Shown here in pieces: positions 7,111 through 13,384 of a stretch of DNA of 17,710 nt. Position 1 is the stretch's first letter; each line of letters begins with the position of its first letter. The notes below the pieces were generated by a model. The model saw only the letters and a program-made list of their open reading frames with translations, was not told the DNA's origin and made no database searches. Origin of the DNA: CSP1-5 sp964558395 (lineage in GTDB: Bacteria > Methylomirabilota > Methylomirabilia > Methylomirabilales > CSP1-5); the NCBI GenBank assembly GCA_964558395.1, contig CAZLDS010000052.1, positions 1-17,710 of the forward strand, written 5' to 3'. The position numbers and the translations under genes were made by a program.

Positions 7111-7769
7111 GGGTCCTCTTGGTCGATGATCATGCCCTCTTCTGCGCCGGGGTTGCCGGCCTCTTAGGCGCGCAGGTGGACCTTGAGGTGGTGGGAGAGG
7201 CGGGAGATGGGGAAGAAGCCCTGGCGAAGGCCAAGGAATTGATGCCGGACGTCATCCTGATGGACCTCTTCATGCCCGGCATGAGCGGCCTTGAGGCGAC
7301 ACGGCGGATCAGTGAGGCCTTCCCCTACGTAAAGATCGTGGTGCTCACCGTCTCGGAGGAGGATGAGGACGTCTTCGAGGCCATCAAGGCGGGGGCGCAC
7401 GGGTACCTCGTGAAGAAGATCCAACCCGAACCGTTGATCCAGGCCGTTCGCGGGGCCTTTCGGGGCGAGGCCCCGATCTCGCGGGCCACCGCCACCAAGA
7501 TCCTGAAAGAGTTTGGTCGCCTGGCGCGGTCCGGTCCCGGAAGGGAACCCCTTCACCAGAACCTCAGCCCGAGGGAGCGCGAGGTTCTCGAGCGACTTGT
7601 CAAGGGGGCCACCAACAAGGAAATCGCCTCCTCCCTCACTATCAGCGAAAACACGGTGAAGAACCACCTCAAGAACATTCTTGAGAAGCTCCACCTTGAG
7701 AACCGCGTGCAGGCTGCCACCTATGCCCTCCGCGAGGGTTTGATTTCCCCCACAAAGGATAACGCCTAG
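7098..7769 (+). CDS. NarL/LuxR-type response regulator
   Basis: The product is 223 residues. The receiver domain (about 4-120) has the acidic pair Asp10/Asp11, phospho-acceptor Asp56 in DVILMDLFMPGMSG, Thr84 and Lys106, all the residues needed for phosphorylation. The C-terminal LuxR-type helix-turn-helix is complete: LSPREREVLERLVKGATNKE, then the recognition region ISENTVKNHLKNIL. The start is a GTG at 7098 with GGGGAGG upstream, and it overlaps the kinase stop. This is the partner of that kinase and presumably activates or represses nearby genes; the cytochrome-porin cluster downstream is the closest candidate target, which is an inference. A strong terminator follows at 7907. Confidence 0.95.
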   Translation: MEPIRVLLVDDHALFCAGVAGLLGAQVDLEVVGEAGDGEEALAKAKELMPDVILMDLFMPGMSGLEATRRISEAFPYVKIVVLTVSEEDEDVFEAIKAGAHGYLVKKIQPEPLIQAVRGAFRGEAPISRATATKILKEFGRLARSGPGREPLHQNLSPREREVLERLVKGATNKEIASSLTISENTVKNHLKNILEKLHLENRVQAATYALREGLISPTKDNA

Positions 7770-7906
7770 CACATCTACCTCGGCGTCGGCTTCTCCGACT
7801 TTTCCCCTGACATTTCTCGCATCGTCTCGCCTCCCGATTCGTTTCCTCCCGCGCGAGTTGTTTCCTGAGTCCTCGGATGGCGTCCAGGCTGGCCCGCAGC
7901 CACCCA

Positions 7907-7938
7907 AAAGGGCTATCCGGCGGATAACCCTTTATTTC
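7907..7938 (+). terminator. Rho-independent terminator of the two-component operon
   Basis: AAAGGGCTATCC (7907-7918) pairs with GGATAACCCTTT (7922-7933) around a three-base GGC loop, with one mismatch, and is followed by a short T-rich tail. It lies 137 bases after the response regulator stop. The intervening stretch holds no gene that I can support. Confidence 0.8.
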
Positions 7939-7973
7939 TGAAAAAATAGCGCTTCTGGGGACTGTTCACCGCA

Positions 7974-7986
7974 GGATGCAGCATCC
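7974..7986. repeat. Perfect dyad GGATGC-A-GCATCC
   Basis: This is a 13-base palindrome with one central base, 33 bases upstream of the degenerate receiver gene. It could be a regulator site or a small hairpin; nothing in the sequence decides. Confidence 0.3.
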
Positions 7987-8018
7987 ATTATCGGGTAGGG
8001 AGACCCGGGATCCATGAG

Positions 8019-8366
8019 ATGTTGAGCATTTTCATCCTTTGCGAGCATCCCCTCTTTGCCAGGGGCCTTGAGCATCTCCTGGGACAAGAGCGTGACGTGG
8101 AAATCGTTGGAGTCACGACCGAGGGGGAAAACGCCTTGGCCCAAATCCGGACGATCAAGCCCGACGTCATTCTCGTCGAGGCCGATCACGGAGGGCCCGA
8201 CGCCGGGAACCTCCTCGCTACCCTCGTGCAGGACCGTGGTGAGGGGAGGGTGCTCAGCGTCAGCTTCAACCGGAACGAGGCTGTGCTCTACACCGGGCGT
8301 CGCTGGAAGGCGACCCGGGCGCGGGATCTGATCGAGGGGATCAAGCCGACAAAGGTCGCTTCGTGA
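8019..8366 (+). CDS. Degenerate response-regulator receiver protein, stand-alone
   Basis: The 115-residue product matches the first half of a NarL-type receiver: LSIFILCEHPLFARGLEHLL, then VEIVGVTTEGENALAQI and KPDVILVEADHGG. Key residues are changed: the usual Asp-Asp pair is Cys8-Glu9 and the phospho-acceptor Asp is Glu54. After about residue 80 the similarity fades, the Thr and Lys switch positions are not recognisable, and there is no DNA-binding domain. It therefore cannot be phosphorylated normally; Glu can mimic the phosphorylated state. It follows the two-component operon after a terminator and precedes the cytochrome-porin cluster. It may be a phosphorylation-independent partner or an eroded paralogue. 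The ribosome site is weak (GGGAG 14 bases or more upstream). Confidence 0.7.
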   Translation: MLSIFILCEHPLFARGLEHLLGQERDVEIVGVTTEGENALAQIRTIKPDVILVEADHGGPDAGNLLATLVQDRGEGRVLSVSFNRNEAVLYTGRRWKATRARDLIEGIKPTKVAS

Positions 8367-8423
8367 TGTTGAGGCATCGTCGTAAGCCTACGACCTCGAC
8401 GACTGTCCGGGTCCTCGAAGACC

Positions 8424-8560
8424 GTGGATCCAGTGGGAGGGGTCGGTGATCGGCACCGGCGGCCGGGTGGTGGCACCCAGGAAGGCTCCGACCGGGCCGG
8501 AGCCTGCGGGAACAGGAAGGTAGCAAGCGTGACAGAACTCCTGGGTCGCCGAACCGGAAA
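8424..8560 (+). ncRNA. Possible structured mRNA leader
   Basis: ACCCAGGA (8475-8482) pairs with TCCTGGGT (8539-8546) and encloses a perfect seven-base hairpin, GGCTCCG (8484-8490) with CGGAGCC (8498-8504). The enclosed unpaired part contains GGGAACAGGAAGGTAGCAAG. The fold lies directly before the lipoprotein ribosome site, where a riboswitch or attenuator would be. It matches no class I can name; some resemblance to SRP RNA (GGAAGGxAGCA) looks accidental. Confidence 0.3.
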
Positions 8561-8576
8561 TAGGAGGGTCAGTGAC

Positions 8577-9101
8577 GTGAGGCACGTGTGGTGGGGAGTG
8601 CTGCTCGCTTTCGGTGGGGCTCTCCTAAGCTGCGCAGCCCCCCTCCCGTCGGGGTCACTCGATCCAGCGGCCATCATCACTCCCCGCCAAAGCAAGAACG
8701 AGAAATCATCTGGCTCGAGCGAGGAGATCTCGAACCATAAGACACCGACGTACCCGACGAAGGCTTCGCAGTACTCAGGGGCCGAAGTGTGGATGGGTTG
8801 GTATCGGGACAGTCGGGGTGGAGGAGAGATCGCACTGTCCCTCGTCCGAAGAGCAGCGGGCCTGTACGGGATCTGGCAACTCAGGACGGGAGGCGGTGGG
8901 CTGATACAGGGGACGGTCGGGGAAAATGGGACGCTTTCATTCCGCATGGACAACGGCGCTCCAGAGTGTCCGGGGACATTCGAGGGACAGGCAACGGTGG
9001 AGAAGGATGTCTTACGCGGGGTTTATGAAGGGAAAGATTGCGGGGGGAAGGTTTCGGACGGGCGTCTTGAGCTTGGGCTGACTAGGAGTGCTGGTGAGTA
9101 G
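8577..9101 (+). CDS. Lipoprotein of unknown function
   Basis: The product is 174 residues. It starts with a lipoprotein signal peptide, MRHVWWGVLLAFGGALLSC, with lipobox LLSC at Cys19. A low-complexity Ser/Lys/Glu-rich linker (about 30-60) follows, then a Gly-rich, probably all-beta domain with repeated phrases such as GEIALSLVRRAAGLYGIW and GTLSFRMDNGAPECPGTFEG. Two further Cys (in the APECPG and GKDCGG regions) could form a disulfide. I recognise no family. The start is the GTG at 8577, with AGGAGGG eight bases upstream; the frame open further upstream does not look coding. The cytochrome-porin gene starts 32 bases after its stop, so the lipoprotein is probably co-transcribed and may sit in the outer membrane beside that porin. 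Confidence 0.8.
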   Translation: MRHVWWGVLLAFGGALLSCAAPLPSGSLDPAAIITPRQSKNEKSSGSSEEISNHKTPTYPTKASQYSGAEVWMGWYRDSRGGGEIALSLVRRAAGLYGIWQLRTGGGGLIQGTVGENGTLSFRMDNGAPECPGTFEGQATVEKDVLRGVYEGKDCGGKVSDGRLELGLTRSAGE

Positions 9102-9133
9102 GCCGTGGGTGGTAAAGCGAAAGGAGGGAGGAC

Positions 9134-10336
9134 ATGACGAAACGGAGTGTGGTGCTCGGTGTCGCTATCGCTTTGTTCGCCGGGGGACTCCTCCTCCCGC
9201 GATCCGCGGGGGCGGTTCCGGCCTTTGCCCGGGCGTACAACGTAAGCTGTTCAACCTGCCACAGCGCCTGGCCAATGCTGAACGCCACCGGGCGGACGTT
9301 CAAAGAGAACGGATACCAGTTCGTACGGGGAGAACCCGAGAAGTTTGAGGCGATCGGCGATTTGAAGATTCCCGTCACGTTTCCCTGGGCCATTTTGACA
9401 AAATTCCGCCCCTATGACCATACGGAGGGCGGGGACACGCGGATTCGGGCCCTCCACGAAATAGAGCTGTTCATCGCCGGGAATGCCTGGGACTATGGGT
9501 CCTTCTTTGCCGAGCTCGAACTGGAAGACGAGACGGGATTCGAAGTCGAGCTGGCCCACGGGATAGGCGGGTTTCATCCCTTTCAGTGGGGGAATCTTCT
9601 CCTCGCCTACAGCCCGGTATTCCATTGTGATCCGTACAATACGTTGAGCAACGCACGCAAATTGACACGGAGTAGCCGTCAGGCGTTGGTAAATGGGGAA
9701 TCGTCCGGGGTTGCAATTGACAGTACAAGCCAGAATGTCGAAGTGTGCGGGCGCGACCCGTGGATCAACAAGGTCTTCTACGAGGCCGCTTATTCGGCAG
9801 ATGTCGATGGCGACTTCGAGGGCGAAGGTCCCAAGGATGTGAGCGGGCGTCTAATGGTCGATATCCTCCCGCTCGATGCCGTCCCGGACGTAGATCTGTC
9901 GGTCGGCGGGTTCGTCATCAATGGGCACCAGAATCTCGGGGCCGGCACCCAGCCGCACTTTACACGGTACGGGGTTGACCTTCAGGCTACATACGCGGGC
10001 GCAAACTTGCTTTTTGCCTATGTGAGAGCGGAGGACGATCGCCCCGGAACATGGCTTGCAACGAATAATCTTTGGTATGTCGAAGGGTTCTACGCCTTCT
10101 CCCGGGACAACCTGAAAAGCATCGGATTGCCCGGCGCCATGATCGCGCCCATCTTCCGGGTGGACCGATATGAGGAAAACGACGGGACGGAGGATTTTAC
10201 AGATCTGACGTTGAACCTCAGTTACTACCCTTGGGATAACGTGAGGCTCTATACCGAGTACGCAAACACGGTCTCCGCGCCAACCGAGGACGACGAGAAG
10301 TGGCGGGTAACCGTGCAAGTAGAGGTGGCCTTCTGA
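9134..10336 (+). CDS. Monoheme cytochrome c-porin fusion (Cyc2-like outer-membrane protein)
   Basis: The 400-residue product has a signal peptide (1-27, ending SAGA). Immediately after comes a short c-type heme segment, AFARAYNVSCSTCHSAWPML, with CSTCH at 39-43. The rest, about 330 residues, alternates hydrophobic and polar residues as an outer-membrane beta-barrel does, and ends in VQVEVAF, the C-terminal Phe typical of such barrels. Two Cys (165 and 205) may bridge an extracellular loop. Size, order of parts and single N-terminal heme match the Cyc2 class of fused cytochrome-porins, some of which oxidise Fe(II) at the cell surface. Whether this member does so is inferred; related monoheme porins occur in bacteria not known to oxidise iron. 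The ATG follows AAGGAGGGAGG. It lies between the lipoprotein and beta-propeller cytochrome genes. Confidence 0.82.
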   Translation: MTKRSVVLGVAIALFAGGLLLPRSAGAVPAFARAYNVSCSTCHSAWPMLNATGRTFKENGYQFVRGEPEKFEAIGDLKIPVTFPWAILTKFRPYDHTEGGDTRIRALHEIELFIAGNAWDYGSFFAELELEDETGFEVELAHGIGGFHPFQWGNLLLAYSPVFHCDPYNTLSNARKLTRSSRQALVNGESSGVAIDSTSQNVEVCGRDPWINKVFYEAAYSADVDGDFEGEGPKDVSGRLMVDILPLDAVPDVDLSVGGFVINGHQNLGAGTQPHFTRYGVDLQATYAGANLLFAYVRAEDDRPGTWLATNNLWYVEGFYAFSRDNLKSIGLPGAMIAPIFRVDRYEENDGTEDFTDLTLNLSYYPWDNVRLYTEYANTVSAPTEDDEKWRVTVQVEVAF

Positions 10337-10420
10337 GGGCCTGCGGCCGGCAGGGCAGCGTGGTAACCGGTCGCGCTCTGCTCTGGTCTGGCCCGAGAAC
10401 CGACACGTTGACGTTGACGC

Positions 10421-10446
10421 CGCGGGGAGGGAATTGCCTCCCCGCG
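10421..10446 (+). repeat. Strong intercistronic hairpin
   Basis: CGCGGGGAGG (10421-10430) pairs perfectly with CCTCCCCGCG (10437-10446) around a six-base loop. No T-run follows, so it is not a standard terminator. Its place between two genes of one operon suggests mRNA processing, stabilisation or partial termination. Confidence 0.6.
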
Positions 10447-10481
10447 TGCGTGCTTGGAATGAAGGGAGGGCCGAACATACT

Positions 10482-11651
10482 ATGATCGCACGCCGAGGGT
10501 TGGTCTTCCTGCCCCTTCTCTTTGTCCTCCCGCTCACGTCCCATCACCCAGTTTTGGCTGGTGACACCCCCAAGGAAATTTTCGAGGAAAACTGTTCCCG
10601 CTGTCACAAGCCCGACCGAGCAACAGCACGGCACCTGACGCGGGCTGAGTGGGAGAAGATCATCAAAAGGATGGTTGGGTATGGGGCGAGGATCTCGCGT
10701 TCACAGCGGGAGACGATCCTCGAATACCTGGTCAAGACTCAAGGGCCGGTGACCCCGCCCACGGCGTCGGCGGCGGCGAAGGCCTACATCGTCAATGAAG
10801 ACTCGCGTGACGTGTGGGTCATCGATGTGGCGACCCGCAAGGTGGAGCGCAAGATAAAGGTCGGCAAGCTTCCCCACGGGATTGCTGCCTCCCCGGACGG
10901 CAAAGCCCTCTACGTCACCAACATGGGAGGCAACAACATCACGGTCATTAACACGGAAACGTACGAGACGACCGCTATGGGCGGGACAGGCCGGAATCCC
11001 CATGAGTGCGCGGTGAGCCCTGATGGCCGCTACCTCTACGTGACGAACCCGAGCAGTAACAACATCACGGTCCACGATATGAGGACCCACACCGCGGTTG
11101 CCACGATCCCGGTGGGACGATTCCCTGACGGCGTGGCCATGTCCGCGGATGGGGTGCGCGTCTATGTCGCCAACGTGGACTCTGACAACGTCTCCGTTGT
11201 GGATACCGGCACCAATAAAGTGACCGCAACCATCGGGACAGCTCCGGGACCACACGAGGTCGCGCTGAGACCCGACGGTAAATTTCTGTACGTGACGAAC
11301 ACGGATGCCAACCGTGTCTCGATCATCGACACGGAACAAGGGCGCCAGGTCAAATCCGTACTGGTGGGCCGGGGGCCGTACGGAGTAACGGTTGCCGACG
11401 AAGCCCTCGTCTGGGTGGCAAACTCGGCGTCTCAAACGGTGGAGGCCATCGATGGCCAGAGCGGAGAGGTTCTGGCCACCGTGCCGGTGACAGGCAGTCC
11501 GCACGGACTGGCCCTCACCCCTGATGCCAAGGAGCTGTGGGTGGCCAACATCGCCGCCAACACCGTGTCGATCGTGGATACCGCCCGCCGGACGGTCGTT
11601 GCAACCATTCCCGTGGGCACCCGCCCCCACCTCGTCCTCATCCGCCCCTGA
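10482..11651 (+). CDS. Exported monoheme cytochrome c-YVTN beta-propeller protein
   Basis: The 389-residue product has a signal peptide (1-26), a short cytochrome c domain (about 28-95) with CSRCH at 38-42 and a candidate axial Met64, then seven consecutive repeats of about 42 residues. Each repeat carries versions of LYVTN, a V-x-D-T-x-T phrase and PHGxAxSPDG, the YVTN/NHL-like seven-bladed propeller pattern. It would fold as a periplasmic electron carrier joined to a propeller that could dock redox partners. It lacks the heme d1 ligands and extra domain expected of NirS, so nitrite reductase is unlikely. The ATG at 10482 has GGGAGGG upstream; the frame open before it shows no signal sequence. 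As last gene after the cytochrome-porin fusion, it may take electrons from that protein. Confidence 0.87.
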   Translation: MIARRGLVFLPLLFVLPLTSHHPVLAGDTPKEIFEENCSRCHKPDRATARHLTRAEWEKIIKRMVGYGARISRSQRETILEYLVKTQGPVTPPTASAAAKAYIVNEDSRDVWVIDVATRKVERKIKVGKLPHGIAASPDGKALYVTNMGGNNITVINTETYETTAMGGTGRNPHECAVSPDGRYLYVTNPSSNNITVHDMRTHTAVATIPVGRFPDGVAMSADGVRVYVANVDSDNVSVVDTGTNKVTATIGTAPGPHEVALRPDGKFLYVTNTDANRVSIIDTEQGRQVKSVLVGRGPYGVTVADEALVWVANSASQTVEAIDGQSGEVLATVPVTGSPHGLALTPDAKELWVANIAANTVSIVDTARRTVVATIPVGTRPHLVLIRP

Positions 11652-11768
11652 GCCCATCCGGAGTTTCCGACCCCCAGGCGCGCCGACAAACCACGAAATG
11701 TATCGAACGCCTTCCGCCGGGGTTGGGCATCGTATCGATTTCTTGCTCCTTGGTAGGGTAATGCCGTT
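11652..11768. other. Convergent intergenic region
   Basis: This lies between the ends of two converging operons. I see no clear hairpin with a T-run here, and no gene. Confidence 0.4.
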
Positions 11769-12290
11769 TTACACCGGGGGTAACGGGGTCGGGGTGCTCG
11801 GGCCGTATTCGCCGTACTTTTCATCGATGTATGAGCGAATCTCCTTGAGTGATTTCCCCTGAGCCCTGAGATGCATCACGTCCCGCGTGATGTTTAGGCA
11901 GATTTCTCAGGTGGCGGCATGACTGGTGAAGGTGATCCGGCCGTCCTCATGTCGCTCTTTCACGTAGCAATCGCCGTTGTGGCGATGGCCGCTGTTGCGA
12001 CATCCGCACGTACACGGGATATATTGAAGCACCTCAGGGTGGGCTGCCGCATACCGATAGGTCTCCTGGGTCTTCAGACTCGCTCCCTTCGCAAAGGAGG
12101 GAAGCTTGCCTGCGGATACCGTCTCGAAGCGGTCCCCTGAGAAGGCAATTTGCGAGCTGACGCCGGGAGAGCCGCCGTCCTCGGACGAGATTAACGCAAT
12201 TCCCACGGTCGCAGCTACCAGGCCCGCCAGAACGATGGTTACCCACCAGGAGGTCTTTCGACTCTGCTTGGCCCGCTTTGCTTTACTCAC
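11769..12290 (-). CDS. Candidate selenoprotein: PCYCGC-motif membrane-anchored protein with in-frame UGA
   Basis: Read through the TGA at 11907-11909, the product is 173 residues. It has a membrane helix (about 15-36), then YAAAHPEVLQYIPCTCGC (Cys93/95/97), a His/Cys-rich HRHNGDCYV and a C-terminal domain. This is the PCYCGC-motif family (a Pfam domain family without defined function), here with Thr for Tyr in the name motif. In relatives, as I recall them, the next conserved block is His-x-x-x-Cys-x-x-Cys; here it reads SHAAT-UGA-EIC, so Sec128 replaces the first Cys and pairs with Cys131. The frame continues 45 codons with SLKEIRSYIDEKYG and a Pro/Thr-rich end, both family-like, to a TAA. 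A SECIS-like hairpin follows the UGA. The GTG at 12290 has GGAGGGG upstream. It follows the diheme cytochrome gene on the same strand. Confidence 0.75.
11867..11909 (-). promoter_or_regulatory. Candidate bacterial SECIS element
   Basis: On the minus strand, CATCACG (11892-11886) pairs perfectly with CGTGATG (11880-11874) around a CGGGA loop. A lower helix can form between TGAGA, which includes the UGA (11909-11905), and TCTCA (11871-11867). Bacterial SECIS elements are hairpins just downstream of the UGA with G residues in a small apical loop; here 21 bases separate the UGA from the loop. Confidence 0.6.
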
Positions 12291-12315
12291 GTTCACCCCC
12301 TCCGCGTTCCTTTCA

Positions 12316-13218
12316 TTATCGCATCATGGGCATGCGCCGCATCATGCCGGGACCGTGGCCGCCATGCATGTGAAGGACCATCTGGCCGGCCTCCTCCTCG
12401 CGGCGTTGCCATTCAGAAAGGATGCCAGTATTCAGCGAGGCGACGTAAAACGACAAGGCCCAGAATTCCTCGTCGGTCAGGGCGCCCTCGTACGAGGGCA
12501 TGGGGGTGCCGTCCAGACCAGTGACTAGGGTCTTATATATTGCCTCCGCGCTCGAGCCGCGCTTGAGGGGGCGCGTCAGGTCGGCCGGCTCGATCGGATA
12601 CCCCCAGTGGTCCCTGAGGCCCGATGCTGAGGGACCATCGCCCCGCCCCTCAGTGCCGTGGCATGCGAAACATCCGGCCTTCTGGTACAGGTCTCGTCCT
12701 TTCGCAATCAGCTCGGGCGTCCGTGGGGGTGGCTGAGGAATGGGAACAGGCTCTTGCGGTTTCTCGCTCTCAAATCGTTTGGAAAAGGTCTTGAGGTATG
12801 CAACGACCGCGCGTTGTTCTCTTTCCGACAGAAAGTTCTGCCCGATCATCCCGGTCCCACGGAGCCCTTGAGAAATGGTTTCAAAGAGGTCCTCATTTGT
12901 AGGTAAGGACCCGGTCGGGGTCGAGCGGAACTCGAAAATCCCCGACCGGAAGTCCCGCGGTTGTGTCCCGAGCATATGGGCGGCCATTCCCTGACCATTG
13001 CCCCAGGCTCCGTGGCAAATGGCGCAGTTCTGCTCATAAACCAGCCGGCCCAATTCCATCGCCCTCACGTCGGGAGTGGGAGGCTTCGTCCCCTTCCCGC
13101 CGGCGTCTGCGAAAGCCAGCACCCCAACGAGGGCGAGCAAGCCCGCAAGTATAAGGGTCCGGAGAAGTGCTACGCCTAACACCACCCGTCCCTTGGTAGG
13201 AGGAAAGAAATGGTCCAT
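12316..13218 (-). CDS. Membrane-anchored diheme cytochrome c with Met/His-rich tail
   Basis: The 300-residue product has one N-terminal membrane helix or signal (about 12-37) and two class-I cytochrome c domains. The first has CAICH at 65-69 with a candidate axial Met124 (GTGMIG); the second has CFACH at 183-187 with a Met in GTPMPSY (about 243). A Pro-rich linker separates them. The last 23 residues, including VLHMHGGHGPGMMRRMPMMR, hold seven Met and four His, unlike ordinary cytochromes and like copper-binding tails. The ATG at 13218 has AGGA upstream; two GTG codons directly before it could also serve. It is followed after 25 bases by the candidate selenoprotein. It is probably a carrier in a respiratory chain; the partner is unknown. 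Confidence 0.9.
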   Translation of the reverse strand: MDHFFPPTKGRVVLGVALLRTLILAGLLALVGVLAFADAGGKGTKPPTPDVRAMELGRLVYEQNCAICHGAWGNGQGMAAHMLGTQPRDFRSGIFEFRSTPTGSLPTNEDLFETISQGLRGTGMIGQNFLSEREQRAVVAYLKTFSKRFESEKPQEPVPIPQPPPRTPELIAKGRDLYQKAGCFACHGTEGRGDGPSASGLRDHWGYPIEPADLTRPLKRGSSAEAIYKTLVTGLDGTPMPSYEGALTDEEFWALSFYVASLNTGILSEWQRREEEAGQMVLHMHGGHGPGMMRRMPMMR

Positions 13219-13227
13219 CACCACTTC

Positions 13228-13256
13228 ATCCTAGGGAGGGGAGAACGAGCTGTCAA
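13228..13256 (-). promoter_or_regulatory. Possible promoter of the diheme cytochrome-selenoprotein operon
   Basis: TTGACA (13256-13251) is followed after 17 bases by TAGGAT (13233-13228), a four-of-six -10 match. Transcription would start almost at the start codon, so the mRNA would be nearly leaderless. Upstream, TCAAGGTGGGAT (13253-13264) and TCAAGTGGGAT (13291-13301) on the plus strand form a near-direct repeat that could bind a regulator. Confidence 0.4.
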
Positions 13257-13384
13257 GGTGGGATCCCTTTCGTCGTTCACACCCATATTCTCAAGTGGGA
13301 TGCGTGTGATGTAGCTTGGGAGTTGATAGAGGCGCCTAGCTGATGGTTGGGTGGGTGTGCCGGGGGGATTAAGCGGGGCCAGAG

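Noticed and set aside
8505..8550. Possible SRP (4.5S) RNA
   Set aside because: GGAAGGTAGCA resembles part of the SRP apical loop, but the required flanking pairing and the rest of the consensus are missing.
10780..11651. Tandem repeats that could suggest a repeat array or CRISPR
   Set aside because: The periodicity is about 126 bases, encodes protein blades and is degenerate at DNA level; no CRISPR-like direct repeats were seen anywhere.
10482..11651. Cytochrome cd1 nitrite reductase (NirS)
   Set aside because: The propeller is a plain YVTN type, shorter than the d1 domain, and no d1 ligands were recognised.
10701..11657. 318-codon minus-strand frame inside the propeller gene
   Set aside because: Antisense to seven good YVTN repeats; its His/Arg/Gly-rich repeats simply mirror them.
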